64,000 bases of DNA from a virus. The stretch spans positions 1-64,000 of IMG/VR virus record IMGVR_UViG_3300021962_008382; one strand, 5' to 3'. The notes under the pieces were generated by a model that was not told the DNA's origin, ran no database searches, and was given only the letters and a program-made list of their open reading frames with translations. Made by a program: the position numbers and the translations under genes. Positions 30,694 to 37,904 of the stretch are shown here, in pieces (within the stretch, counting starts at the first letter, position 1; each line of letters begins with the position of its first letter).

Positions 30694-31689
30694 TTAGAAC
30701 GGTTTCGGCTCCGGTGTAGCTTCTGTTGACGGGGGTAGTACCGGTAACGTAATAGTCGGTAACTCACCAGTCAAAGTTTTAAGAAACGCTACGATCTTTT
30801 GTGTTTCTTCCTCACTAAACTCATATCCCAACTGAATCTTACCCATTATGTTTACGGCTTCAGATAAGGTTTTAACTTGACCGTCATGGAAGTAGGGGTA
30901 AGTAAGTTCTACATTTCTAAGCATAGGAACTTTAAATACGTTACGGTCGTCATCGTCGTTAGTTACATCATAGCGACCCTGAGAAGGATTGGCAGTTTCG
31001 TATTCTCCCACAATACCCAACTTCATAAACATCGTACCACCAAAAGTAGGACCGCTGTGGCAGGCTGTACAACCGGTTGTGGTAAACAACTGATAACCAT
31101 CCAGCTCTTCAGGGGTAATAGCTTCTTGATTACCCATCGCAAACTGATCAAATCTAGAATTTGTAGTTACTAATGAGCGCTCAAACTCAGCAATGCTATT
31201 TGCTACGTTATCGATATTAACATATTCTTCTGCGGTAGCTTTACTGTCTGGTGTATCGTAGATATCTTCAAACTCTTGAACATAAGCTGGAATAGACTTC
31301 AATACCGCAATCGTGAGATCATGATTAGATGCCATTTCGCCTGGTTCCTGTATTGGACCTTTAGCCTGCTCTTCTAAAGTAGCAGCGCGACCATTCCAAA
31401 ATTGCGAGGTCTGAAATCCAGAATTAAACACCGTAGGTGAATTCATTCCCACATCTTCCCACTCATGACCAACTGAAGTTTCGAGGTTATCTGTACCTGA
31501 CAATGCAAGATTATGACAAGAATTGCAAGAGATTATGCCTGACTTAGATACTCGTGTATCGAAGAACAGTTTCTTACCCAACTCAACTTTATCTGGATTG
31601 AGATCGTCCGGTGCGACCAGGGTTAAAGCCTGCTGGGCAAGTACCTGGTTAGCAGCTAGTATCGAAAGAGCAAGTAATTTTTTAAGCAT
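30694..31689 (-). CDS. Di-haem cytochrome c peroxidase (CcpA/MauG family)
   Basis: 331 residues from the ATG at 31689, which has TTAGGAG 4 bases upstream; an earlier ATG is unlikely. Signal peptide KKLLALSILAANQVLAQ. Two c-type haem sites: SCNSCHNLALSG and GCTACHSGPTFGG, with the MauG/CCP landmarks FWNGRAATLEEQAKGPI and LTYPYFHDG. Reduces hydrogen peroxide (or oxidises a substrate) in the periplasm and needs host cytochrome c maturation. A lytic phage with its own CCP is unusual. The C-terminal proline-rich tail (LPPSTEATPEPKPF) is extra. Confidence 0.93.
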   Translation of the reverse strand: MLKKLLALSILAANQVLAQQALTLVAPDDLNPDKVELGKKLFFDTRVSKSGIISCNSCHNLALSGTDNLETSVGHEWEDVGMNSPTVFNSGFQTSQFWNGRAATLEEQAKGPIQEPGEMASNHDLTIAVLKSIPAYVQEFEDIYDTPDSKATAEEYVNIDNVANSIAEFERSLVTTNSRFDQFAMGNQEAITPEELDGYQLFTTTGCTACHSGPTFGGTMFMKLGIVGEYETANPSQGRYDVTNDDDDRNVFKVPMLRNVELTYPYFHDGQVKTLSEAVNIMGKIQLGYEFSEEETQKIVAFLKTLTGELPTITLPVLPPSTEATPEPKPF

Positions 31690-31696
31690 AAGTCTC

Positions 31697-31924
31697 CTAA
31701 TTAATAATTTCAATATCTGATTCTGTAATAACCGCTACTCTGGCACCACACGAAAGCAACATCTTATCGTTACCCGAGTAAATAACTTCACTAGGTCCTA
31801 AAATACGAACCCCACGGCAGTATGTATTCTTTCTTCCTTCTTTAATAGTGATGACAGGTTCATCTTCCCCTGTCTTTTTGTTCTGCCTAATTACATGCTG
31901 ATTAACGTGTATGTATTTTTTCAT
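31697..31924 (-). CDS. Conserved small phage protein, unknown function
   Basis: 75 residues: KYIHVNQHVIRQNKK, then GRKNTYCRGVRILGPSEVIY and LLSCGARVAVITESDI. Beta-rich, two Cys. The central pattern recurs in small proteins of unrelated tailed phages as I recall. It lies 7 bases from the peroxidase start. Confidence 0.75.
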   Translation of the reverse strand: MKKYIHVNQHVIRQNKKTGEDEPVITIKEGRKNTYCRGVRILGPSEVIYSGNDKMLLSCGARVAVITESDIEIIN

Positions 31925-31949
31925 ATCAGTTTTTCAGTTATAACGAATT

Positions 31950-31986
31950 TGGTGCCCGAGGCCGGACTTGAACCGGCATGTCTTAT
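31950..31986 (-). pseudogene. 3' half of a split tRNA (Leu-type)
   Basis: T-arm GCCGG-TTCAAGT-CCGGC, acceptor strand CTCGGGC, discriminator A and CCA, preceded by AAGACAT that fits a variable-arm strand. No 5' half is adjacent. The matching half GCCCGAG plus D-arm lies 550 bases upstream at 32538-32562. Confidence 0.75.
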
Positions 31987-32073
31987 TGGTGCGGGTGGTG
32001 GGAATCGAACCCACAAGGGATATACCCGACAGATTTTAAGTCTGTTCTGTTTACCTAGTTTCAGCACACCCGC
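31987..32073 (-). tRNA. tRNA-Leu (UAA)
   Basis: Type II tRNA, CCA encoded. Acceptor GCGGGTG/CACCCGC; anticodon loop CTTAAAA; variable arm present. Its 5' end overlaps the HNH gene by 13 bases. Confidence 0.93.
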
Positions 32074-32495
32074 TTATTCTTACCTCTATAGGTGTCTGTC
32101 GTTGCATGACAGTTAGGACAAAGAATACGAAGATTTTCCAATCTATGATCATATGTGTCACCGTTTATATGATCTAGCTCTAGTCCTATTTTAACACCTC
32201 CCCATTCAGAAATCCCGCACATTTCACACTCATTCTTTTTAATACCTTCATCAAAGAGCCTTTTTTTAATTCCTCTTCTCTGGTACTGCGGGTGCTTTCC
32301 TGCTAAAATATCTTCTGTTTCAATTACTGCTGGTCTGACTTTACTTACACCTTTACCAGGCTGATTAGTATTCCATACACCAAGTTTCTTCGCATACTTG
32401 CGATACGTGTCATATTGTATCCCCAGCGATGCTGCCGCTTGAGCAGCTGATGGCAATTTCGATGCTTCAACAATCTTTTCTGCTGTAACTTTCAT
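32061..32495 (-). CDS. HNH homing endonuclease
   Basis: About 144 residues from the ATG at 32495 with GGAGG 6 bases upstream. C-terminal HNH domain: CEMCGISEWGG, LELDHINGDTYDHRLENL and ILCPNCHA; N-terminal helix-turn-helix-like part (AQAAASLGIQYDTYRKYAK) for DNA binding. Makes site-specific breaks that spread its own gene. It stands between the two halves of a tRNA and ends inside an intact tRNA-Leu. Confidence 0.9.
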   Translation of the reverse strand: MKVTAEKIVEASKLPSAAQAAASLGIQYDTYRKYAKKLGVWNTNQPGKGVSKVRPAVIETEDILAGKHPQYQRRGIKKRLFDEGIKKNECEMCGISEWGGVKIGLELDHINGDTYDHRLENLRILCPNCHATTDTYRGKNKRVC

Positions 32496-32537
32496 AGACA
32501 CCTCCATGTACTATATGTATGTGTCTACTACTTTTGA

Positions 32538-32562
32538 GCGTATACCATTTCACCACTCGGGC
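32538..32562 (-). pseudogene. 5' half of a split tRNA (Leu-type)
   Basis: GCCCGAG acceptor strand followed by a D-arm (TGGTGAAATGGTATACGC). GCCCGAG is exactly complementary to CTCGGGC of the 3' fragment at 31950-31986. The HNH gene and tRNA-Leu(UAA) lie between the halves. Confidence 0.7.
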
Positions 32563-32568
32563 TTAAGT

Positions 32569-32845
32569 GCTAGTCTTTCCTAGCTGTCAATAACGCCACT
32601 GTTCTACCTGTATCTCTCATACCGCTGTTTCAGATATGCAGTTCCCTAATTACTAGGCCACCAGTTAAGGGAGGCGTTATCTCCACCCATCAATTCTTTA
32701 GTTAGTGCTACACTAGGACAAACTTTCCAGTCGATGGCCGATCGTGGTAAGCCTTTGTCAGGGTTATATCAGACTTCGAAGAAGGCCCTTTGATGTCGCG
32801 TAGTTGGTGTTCCTGCCAACGGTACCCCTTGTAGCACTAACTAAA
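32569..32845 (-). ncRNA. Candidate structured RNA of unknown class
   Basis: No gene in this 330-base gap, but dense base-pairing: a 16-bp perfect closing helix (32697-32712 with 32830-32845) around a 117-base domain holding at least three hairpins (e.g. GTTGG/CCAAC at 32803-32820, CGAT/ATCG, CTTC/GAAG); a second domain closed by ATAACGCC/GGCGTTAT (32590-32597 with 32673-32680); and a final GCTAG/CTAGC hairpin (32569-32584). Located beside tRNA genes like the large ornate phage RNAs GOLLD and ROOL, but shorter and not matched to them by eye. Confidence 0.65.
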
Positions 32846-32867
32846 AAATACCGGTTACGGCTCCGGT
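32844..32867 (-). terminator. Terminator after the DUF932 gene
   Basis: Minus strand ACCGG, 8-base loop, CCGGT, then TATTTTTT. Lies 25 bases after the DUF932 stop. Its T-run runs into the structured RNA helix. Confidence 0.7.
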
Positions 32868-32891
32868 GTCTGCTCAACAGACCGATTACGA

Positions 32892-33869
32892 TTAAGCTGC
32901 TTTCGAATACTCCAGAGCCAGATCCAACGCTTTCTCTTTCTTAGCTCGGTTCAGACCATACCAGGCCGAAGTCAGGCGTGAATCTTTCGAACGACCCAGC
33001 GTATGATCGGTCATATACGTTACCGTATTGAACGCCTGCCACCAAGACCCTTCAGCAAACTTAGCACCCGGCTGCACATGAATCACAGCCATAGCTTCCT
33101 CAGCATTAGCCGATACGGCAGTTTTGCGAAGATCGATTTTCTTCAGCTCTTCCGGTTCCATGATCGGTGGGAAGACACGATTGAAGTACTCGGTCAGCGT
33201 CTCCTTATTATAACGTTTCGAGCCCAGGTATTTAGCCTGCTCACGATAACCGACCAGGCGATCCTTAGCGATACCTAGAGTCTCTTTCACCATATCACCA
33301 TCAAACTGACTGCGGTGATTCAATCGAACGGCGTGCTTAGCGCGATCCGACAGAGCCATAGTCAACGTATTGTTGCATACTACGCGGACCGGTGTAAATC
33401 GAATATCGATCGAGCGACCGAATTCATGAGGGTTAGAGAAGAGCAGATACCCCTCTACCTTATCCCCACCAAACAGCTCGAACGATTCTTTAATCTGAGC
33501 CAGCGCCCAGACCATCTTACCACCTCGCAAAGAACCAGCCGTATGCATCTCCATATCACCGGTCATTACGAAGTCGTTGAAGAACTCAAAGGCTTCCTGA
33601 TTCTGTACCGGTTTCCAGTTCTTGGAAATAACCGTCAGAAGCTTCTCATCAGAAGTCCGAATCAGAGCTTGCTGATTGGATTTTACCGGGCCGTTAGCCG
33701 TATCGTAGTACAGATCGCGTTTCTCGACCGTCCAATCCAGTCCAGCCGTAATCAACACCTGCTCAGGCGTCAGATCTGCCGGAACTTTCTTACCCAGACC
33801 GTGCCAGGGCGTTTCACCTGCATAGACCATCTGAGCTTCGCCGTTTACAATTTCAAGTTCATGTGCCAT
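32892..33869 (-). CDS. DUF932 phage/plasmid-like protein
   Basis: 325 residues. Family landmarks: ETPWHGLGKKVPADLTPEQ, TVEKRDLYY, NWKPVQNQEAFEFF and FTPVRVVCNNTLTMAL, ending LTSAWYGLNRAKKEKAL. DUF932 proteins are widespread on phages and plasmids; function not known to me. Has its own promoter and terminator. Base composition is visibly more G+C-rich than the genes at 1-31 kb. Confidence 0.92.
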   Translation of the reverse strand: MAHELEIVNGEAQMVYAGETPWHGLGKKVPADLTPEQVLITAGLDWTVEKRDLYYDTANGPVKSNQQALIRTSDEKLLTVISKNWKPVQNQEAFEFFNDFVMTGDMEMHTAGSLRGGKMVWALAQIKESFELFGGDKVEGYLLFSNPHEFGRSIDIRFTPVRVVCNNTLTMALSDRAKHAVRLNHRSQFDGDMVKETLGIAKDRLVGYREQAKYLGSKRYNKETLTEYFNRVFPPIMEPEELKKIDLRKTAVSANAEEAMAVIHVQPGAKFAEGSWWQAFNTVTYMTDHTLGRSKDSRLTSAWYGLNRAKKEKALDLALEYSKAA

Positions 33870-33908
33870 AATATAATCCTCAGTTAAGTTATTTGTTCCT
33901 ACAACGTT

Positions 33909-33937
33909 ATTATAATCTGTTACGGGTTACAAATCAA
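33909..33937 (-). promoter_or_regulatory. Sigma-70-type promoter for the DUF932 gene
   Basis: Minus strand TTGATT, 17-base spacer containing CGTAAC, TATAAT. The CGTAAC before the -10 is shared with the repeated promoters at 36-43 kb. Confidence 0.8.
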
Positions 33938-33944
33938 CTTTATT

Positions 33945-34361
33945 TTAAGCATCGAGCCAGGCAGTATCGGTAAGAAGTTCAATTTTCTCATCCCACTCAC
34001 CGTAACGAGTTTTTTCGACAATTCTAAACTTCTCCCCCAGCGCAACCCACTCCACTCTTAAAGTAAACCCTGCCATAGGGGGAAACGATATATGAGGATA
34101 CTGCTGTTTCAGATATTGATCGATAATATCATTGATTTTATCAGTTTCTCGACTCCATTCGGACTCATCTTCTATAGACTCCAGACTATCTATCTGCTCT
34201 ATCATCTCAACCAGAAACGGATCAAACAATAGATCATAGTTATGGTATTCGGTCCACCAGCCGTCACAAGAAAGAATCACGGCTACCTTATCATCACGAA
34301 TCTCTTTCTGCTTACTCATAGTAATAGTAATCTTATCCTGAACGGCAGTAGAGTCTTTCAT
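33945..34361 (-). CDS. Small acidic phage protein, unknown function
   Basis: 138 residues, acidic and Trp-rich (DGWWTEYHNYDLL, DDIIDQYLKQQYPH is close to what follows the middle). No family recognised. It is the last gene of a three-gene early unit and contacts the next gene by one base. Confidence 0.7.
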   Translation of the reverse strand: MKDSTAVQDKITITMSKQKEIRDDKVAVILSCDGWWTEYHNYDLLFDPFLVEMIEQIDSLESIEDESEWSRETDKINDIIDQYLKQQYPHISFPPMAGFTLRVEWVALGEKFRIVEKTRYGEWDEKIELLTDTAWLDA

Positions 34362-34612
34362 TATTCCTCACCAAAATACTGATTAATCGAGTATACCAGC
34401 TTCATGGCTTCATCATACGACAGCCTAATTACATCTTTACATTCGGTCTTAGATCCATTCTCATCGGTAGTTACATCATAATACCGAATCTCAATGGCAT
34501 CTACGTTACTTCCTACCAAAGGATTACCCACTTCATAGTAGTAATCTATGGTCTCCTTGCCTTCATCTTTAGTTGAGATAGTATAAGTAAGGTTTCTGTA
34601 TAGTTCAGTCAT
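34361..34612 (-). CDS. Small phage protein, unknown function
   Basis: 83 residues from the ATG at 34612, chosen because GGAGAG precedes it; the frame opens 24 bases earlier. Beta-rich, acidic (TELYRNLTYTISTKDEG, DVIRLSYDEAMKLVY). Overlaps the gene upstream by 8 bases. Confidence 0.7.
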   Translation of the reverse strand: MTELYRNLTYTISTKDEGKETIDYYYEVGNPLVGSNVDAIEIRYYDVTTDENGSKTECKDVIRLSYDEAMKLVYSINQYFGEE

Positions 34613-34991
34613 TTTTCTCTCTCCATTCCAGTTCACGTGTTAAAAGAATCTTAAATTGTGGATGAATTCTGAGCTGAGTACTCAAAATCGCTTGAATATG
34701 CTCTTCAGTCATATCCTTCACTAGTATATAGTGCAGCTTCTCCCGACCACTCTTACCATAAGTACCCCAAGTAACCAAATTTCTTGCAGTTTCATGGTCA
34801 GTTTCCAAGGTTACACTGCTGTCCTTAGCTGGAACTTTGTTAACCGACCGCCTCAGATAGTCTAGACCCCCATCTACCATGTAAATCTCACCGGAAATGG
34901 TGTCAGTATGTGATCGAAAATCATGTCTATGGCGGGATTCCAATACAGTCCCATCAGGAGTTATGATAGCATTACGGATAATATTAGTCAT
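34605..34991 (-). CDS. Conserved phage protein, unknown function
   Basis: 128 residues. IRNAIITPDGTVLESRHRHD, then EIYMVDGGLDYLRRS and LVTWGTYGKSGREKLHYIL. I recall this pattern from many large myoviruses; no function known to me. First gene of its unit. Confidence 0.78.
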   Translation of the reverse strand: MTNIIRNAIITPDGTVLESRHRHDFRSHTDTISGEIYMVDGGLDYLRRSVNKVPAKDSSVTLETDHETARNLVTWGTYGKSGREKLHYILVKDMTEEHIQAILSTQLRIHPQFKILLTRELEWREKND

Positions 34992-35150
34992 ATGGTGTTA
35001 CTCTATAGTTTTCCATGTTTGCGCGCGGAAATTTTTCTATATTTCTCTATATCGCGCGGGAAAAAATTTTTAAGTAAGATGGTAACTACTCCTGAAACCT
35101 AGTTATACAGAGTAACTATACTTTTTTTGAGAAGTTGTACTACTGTTTTT
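34992..35150. other. AT-rich intergenic segment with GCGCGG repeats
   Basis: No gene. Two GCGCGG-A-rich copies (near 35021 and 35054) flank a run of CTATAT/TTTCT. A hairpin with a T-run on the plus strand lies near 35101-35130. Likely promoter or processing signals, none assignable with confidence. Confidence 0.4.
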
Positions 35151-35309
35151 CTATACCTCTTCTATACCGTCTATCTGACTCAGGCAGCCTTCTACTATCC
35201 ACACCTCAAAGCCTGTCTTAGCTGCTATCTCTTGTACGGAGAGCCCCTGATCATACAGCGACTTCACCATGTCCTTGAACTCGAACCACATGTTCTGTGT
35301 ATAGGTCAT
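35151..35309 (-). CDS. Small helix-turn-helix-like protein
   Basis: 52 residues from the ATG at 35309 (ATGA overlap with the preceding ORF). GLSVQEIAAKTGFEVWIVEGCL reads as a short helix-turn-helix and resembles the proteins at 36885 and 38911. Possibly a regulator. Confidence 0.65.
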   Translation of the reverse strand: MTYTQNMWFEFKDMVKSLYDQGLSVQEIAAKTGFEVWIVEGCLSQIDGIEEV

Positions 35310-35401
35310 GGAGTCACCACCAGGAACATCCAGGCTACGCCTACCCACATGACCATGGCTACTAGTGCCATGCCTACATCTACTATATCTTTCATTGTCA
35401 T
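35306..35401 (-). CDS. Small single-span membrane protein
   Basis: 31 residues, almost all one hydrophobic helix (VGMALVAMVMWVGVAWMFLV). Sits between the AAA ATPase gene (1-base gap) and the helix-turn-helix gene (ATGA overlap), which supports translation. Confidence 0.5.
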   Translation of the reverse strand: MTMKDIVDVGMALVAMVMWVGVAWMFLVVTP

Positions 35402-35402
35402 A

Positions 35403-36293
35403 TCAAGCACCTTGAGTCAGGACGTATTTAGCCAGCGCCTTCCACTCGCCACCTTCATGAGCGATCTTCGATACAGCGATCAACGAGCGCAAGGACATGT
35501 TCGACACCTGGCCTACCATGGACTTCAGGAAGGCTACGGCGGCTTGCTTGTGCAGAGGCGGGATCTCGGGGAGGAACTCGTCGGACTTAGCGATGACTTC
35601 CATGCGCTCGATCTTCTGCTGCTCGGTCATGGACAGATCTACACACATGGCACGAGTACGTACGGCCTGATCGATCTTATCCATCTGACGATTCGAGATG
35701 AAGATCACGCGACCGGTGAACTGAAACGACTTGGGAAGGTCGTCATCACGCATATCGGCCATCCAGGAGATGTAACGCTTGGAGTATGAGTCCAGAGCAC
35801 CCTTCAGCAGGTTCGTCGCTACATCGTCCTTGAGGATTGAATCGCAGTCGTCGAATACGATCGTCGAACCGTTCGATTCGAAGAGAGTACGATACAGACC
35901 CTTGGCTGTCGAGAAGCCCTTCACCACGCGATAGCACTTGGATACGTTGAACGTGGTACCTACGGCAAACTCGGCCAGGTCGGTGATGTTCTTGAGACCG
36001 GCACGCTCGAGGGCTTTCAGAACCGTATAGGTTTTACCCAGGCCACCCTCACCGGTGATGATAACCGAAGGCATCGACGCCTTGGCCACCATGTTGACCA
36101 TCTGAGTCACGAAGTCAAAGCGCTGGTTGATCGAGAATTCCGATGGGCGAGCCTGGGCTTCTTTCACCGCACCAGACATCTCTTTGACCTTGGCTTTGAC
36201 GTAGTACTGCGAGGTCGACTTGACCACTACCTTGCCGGCTACGATGCCGTGATACTTACCGGAAACTGCGTCGTACTTAACTTCGTTCATCAT
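35403..36293 (-). CDS. AAA-type ATPase, phage early protein
   Basis: 296 residues. Walker A VIITGEGGLGKTYTV near residue 80, Walker B STIVFDDCDSIL near 145, sensor FISNRQMDKID and an Arg-rich VRTRAM. N-terminal 50 residues are separate and basic. A MoxR- or helicase-loader-like remodeller is possible; target unknown. Clearly high G+C compared with the replisome genes. Under repeated promoter copy a. Confidence 0.8.
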   Translation of the reverse strand: MMNEVKYDAVSGKYHGIVAGKVVVKSTSQYYVKAKVKEMSGAVKEAQARPSEFSINQRFDFVTQMVNMVAKASMPSVIITGEGGLGKTYTVLKALERAGLKNITDLAEFAVGTTFNVSKCYRVVKGFSTAKGLYRTLFESNGSTIVFDDCDSILKDDVATNLLKGALDSYSKRYISWMADMRDDDLPKSFQFTGRVIFISNRQMDKIDQAVRTRAMCVDLSMTEQQKIERMEVIAKSDEFLPEIPPLHKQAAVAFLKSMVGQVSNMSLRSLIAVSKIAHEGGEWKALAKYVLTQGA

Positions 36294-36323
36294 CTCGTTA
36301 TCCTCTTCTCAATTTGTACAGCC

Positions 36324-36352
36324 ATTATACTACCGTTACGACCAAAAGGCAA
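36324..36352 (-). promoter_or_regulatory. Repeated early promoter, copy a (AAA ATPase)
   Basis: TTGCCT, 17-base spacer TTTGGTCGTAACGGTAG, TATAAT, then the shared GGCTGTAC leader. Member of the 36-43 kb promoter family. Confidence 0.85.
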
Positions 36353-36365
36353 CTGTTTTTTCAAG

Positions 36366-36411
36366 AAAAAACACTAAGGAAATCAACAAGTTATAACCCA
36401 TTGATTTCCTT
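36366..36411 (-). terminator. Terminator between early units
   Basis: 11-bp stem (AAGGAAATCAA with TTGATTTCCTT), 14-base loop, then TTTTTT on the minus strand. Directly follows the 36419 gene and precedes promoter a. Confidence 0.85.
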
Positions 36412-36418
36412 GGAGAAA

Positions 36419-36772
36419 TTACCGACCTACGTAGCGCTGGAAGTTACTCGACACCGTAGTGGGTTTCATGAACGGATTCGGCATAACCGATTCTGACGCA
36501 TGCGGATCGCGATCCTTACCTGACTTAGCAACCATATTCTTGACTGCTGCTTTGCGGTCTTCACTCGCTTCCATGTCACTCTCGACGTCGCGAGTGTCGA
36601 CCACCGGCTTAGCTCTAACACCGGACTTCAGCAGCTTCGAAGCTTTGGTGTGGTATACGAAGGCATTGCCTTTCTTCACACCCAGCTCATTCATCAGACG
36701 CTCGATGCAGGCCTGCTTATTCGGGGTTACACGTACAATCTCTACTGCTTTCTGAAGGTTCGTCGTTTTCAT
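36419..36772 (-). CDS. Small basic phage protein, unknown function
   Basis: About 117 residues from the ATG at 36772 (GGAG 7 bases upstream; an ATG directly before it is also possible). N-terminal helical part MKTTNLQKAVEIVRVTPN, then LGVKKGNAFVYHTKASKLL, followed by a charged tail. The middle pattern is known to me from T4-like phages and may bind DNA. Under promoter copy b. Confidence 0.75.
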   Translation of the reverse strand: MKTTNLQKAVEIVRVTPNKQACIERLMNELGVKKGNAFVYHTKASKLLKSGVRAKPVVDTRDVESDMEASEDRKAAVKNMVAKSGKDRDPHASESVMPNPFMKPTTVSSNFQRYVGR

Positions 36773-36798
36773 CATATATCTCCTCAATTGGTACAGCC

Positions 36799-36827
36799 AT
36801 TATACTACAGTTACGACCAAAATGCAA
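36799..36827 (-). promoter_or_regulatory. Repeated early promoter, copy b
   Basis: TTGCAT, 17-base spacer with TTGGTCGTAAC, TATAAT, GGCTGTAC leader, then GGAGATAT before the start. Confidence 0.85.
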
Positions 36828-36840
36828 CTGTTATTTTCTT

Positions 36841-36878
36841 CAATGAAATCAACAAGTTATAACCCATTGATTTCATTG
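36841..36878 (-). terminator. Hairpin after the 36885 gene
   Basis: 12-bp perfect stem CAATGAAATCAA/TTGATTTCATTG. On the minus strand no T-run follows (GAAGAAAATAAC), while the plus strand has GTTTTT, so it may end transcription in either or only the plus direction. Confidence 0.6.
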
Positions 36879-36884
36879 GAGTTT

Positions 36885-37130
36885 TTAGAACGGTGCATCT
36901 TCACCGTAGCAGCCGTAGTCCTCATCGGTACCCCATCCGGCAGAGGCCAGAGCCGAAGCGTGGTCTCCGTCCATGGAATCATCACCGATGTACTCCTCAG
37001 ATTCCATAGCCTCCAAAACCGTCTGTACCCATTCAATCGGTACGGACAATCCTTTAGATACCTGCTCTACACTGTAGCCAGCGCACAGCATCTCTTCAAT
37101 ATCAATCATCACATCAGAAATACGTCCCAT
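36885..37130 (-). CDS. Small helix-turn-helix-like early protein, family A
   Basis: 81 residues. MGRISDVMIDIEEMLCAGYS, a helix-turn-helix-like VEQVSKGLSVPIEWVQTVL, and an acidic C-terminus WGTDEDYGCYGEDAPF. Nearly the same layout and ending as 38911-39177. Probably duplicated regulators. Under promoter copy c. Confidence 0.75.
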   Translation of the reverse strand: MGRISDVMIDIEEMLCAGYSVEQVSKGLSVPIEWVQTVLEAMESEEYIGDDSMDGDHASALASAGWGTDEDYGCYGEDAPF

Positions 37131-37166
37131 CTTAGATCTCCTCTTGGTTTCTCATTTTGTACACGT

Positions 37167-37195
37167 ATTATACTACCGTTACGACCAAAAGGCAA
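37167..37195 (-). promoter_or_regulatory. Repeated early promoter, copy c
   Basis: TTGCCT, 17-base spacer, TATAAT; leader ACGTGTAC instead of GGCTGTAC. Confidence 0.82.
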
Positions 37196-37286
37196 CTGTT
37201 TTTTACAGAAGAATACCTGAGCAGATCGATAGGATATAGAGGTACTCGCCCTGTTTGTCTCCCCCCGTCTCCGGTTGCCGTACGGC

Positions 37287-37316
37287 ATTATACATCATTT
37301 CGGTCGGAAAATCCAC
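37287..37316 (-). promoter_or_regulatory. Divergent relative of the early promoters, no ORF behind it
   Basis: GTGGAT, 18-base spacer, TATAAT, then palindrome GCCGTACGGC. About 90 bases with no start codon follow before promoter c, so it may make a short RNA or feed the 37130 gene. Confidence 0.5.
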
Positions 37317-37332
37317 TAGAAAAACCCTAAGG

Positions 37333-37360
37333 AAATCAATGGGTTATAACTTATTGATTT
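37333..37360 (-). terminator. Terminator after the 37351 gene
   Basis: 8-bp stem AAATCAAT/ATTGATTT, then GGGTTTTTC on the minus strand. Overlaps the stop codon of the gene. Confidence 0.65.
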
Positions 37361-37671
37361 GCAAGGCCTTTTGTAGCTACCACCAACATAGCCATAGCTC
37401 GATCGATCACGCGGTGTGCACCACCGGCCACCCAGCCAGCTTCCTCGCAGAAGTCGACACTGGAGGACTTGTAGATGTCATCCTTCGTGGTAATACCGTT
37501 AGCGATGAACAGATCCAGCAACTCAGAGGCTGAGGTAGCTCGACCCACTCTCACTCGATTGACGTCTACTTCTAACGCCGATGCACGTGCACTGATGAAT
37601 ACATGGTTGATCATGGTACGCTCCCATTCACCGTTTACTTTTTTGAAGCCAGGTGGAGTAAAATAGGCCAT
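37351..37671 (-). CDS. Small early protein, unknown function
   Basis: 106 residues. AYFTPPGFKKVNGEWERTM, then a helical part with SASELLDLFIANG and GAHRVIDRAMAMLVVATKG. No family recognised. Joined to the next gene by a one-base contact. Confidence 0.7.
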   Translation of the reverse strand: MAYFTPPGFKKVNGEWERTMINHVFISARASALEVDVNRVRVGRATSASELLDLFIANGITTKDDIYKSSSVDFCEEAGWVAGGAHRVIDRAMAMLVVATKGLANQ

Positions 37672-37904
37672 TACGCTTGCTCCGCATATTCCTGAACTTC
37701 ATCGATGCAGTTCATGAGATCTTCACACATTCCGAACATCTCATTGAACGCCTGGCGTTCTTCGCGTGACATGTCGTTCAAAAACTCATGAGCCCCTTCT
37801 CGACCGTTTTCCAACGCTTCTCGCATATTATCGATTAGCTGATCCATGGCTTGCTTGGTGTTCTCGAACATGCAGTATGACATATTAGGGTAACGGCTTG
37901 ACAT
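37671..37904 (-). CDS. MSYCRFENT-type small phage protein
   Basis: 77 residues, helical. Contains PNMSYCMFENTKQAMDQL, the core of a widespread short phage protein usually reading MSYCRFENT; paralogue at 40142-40351. Acidic helical C-terminus. TAATG overlap with the gene upstream. Function unknown. Confidence 0.78.
   Translation of the reverse strand: MSSRYPNMSYCMFENTKQAMDQLIDNMREALENGREGAHEFLNDMSREERQAFNEMFGMCEDLMNCIDEVQEYAEQA

Noticed and set aside
32061-32562. Group I intron in the split tRNA
   Set aside because: No room or conserved core for an intron between the tRNA half and the HNH start, and a whole tRNA-Leu lies inside.
33003-33887. Plus-strand frames opposite the DUF932 gene (up to 190 residues)
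   Set aside because: Antisense shadows of a clear family member with its own promoter.
35127-35789. 220-residue plus-strand frame
   Set aside because: Antisense to the AAA ATPase, helix-turn-helix and membrane genes; Cys/Leu-rich noise without a ribosome site.
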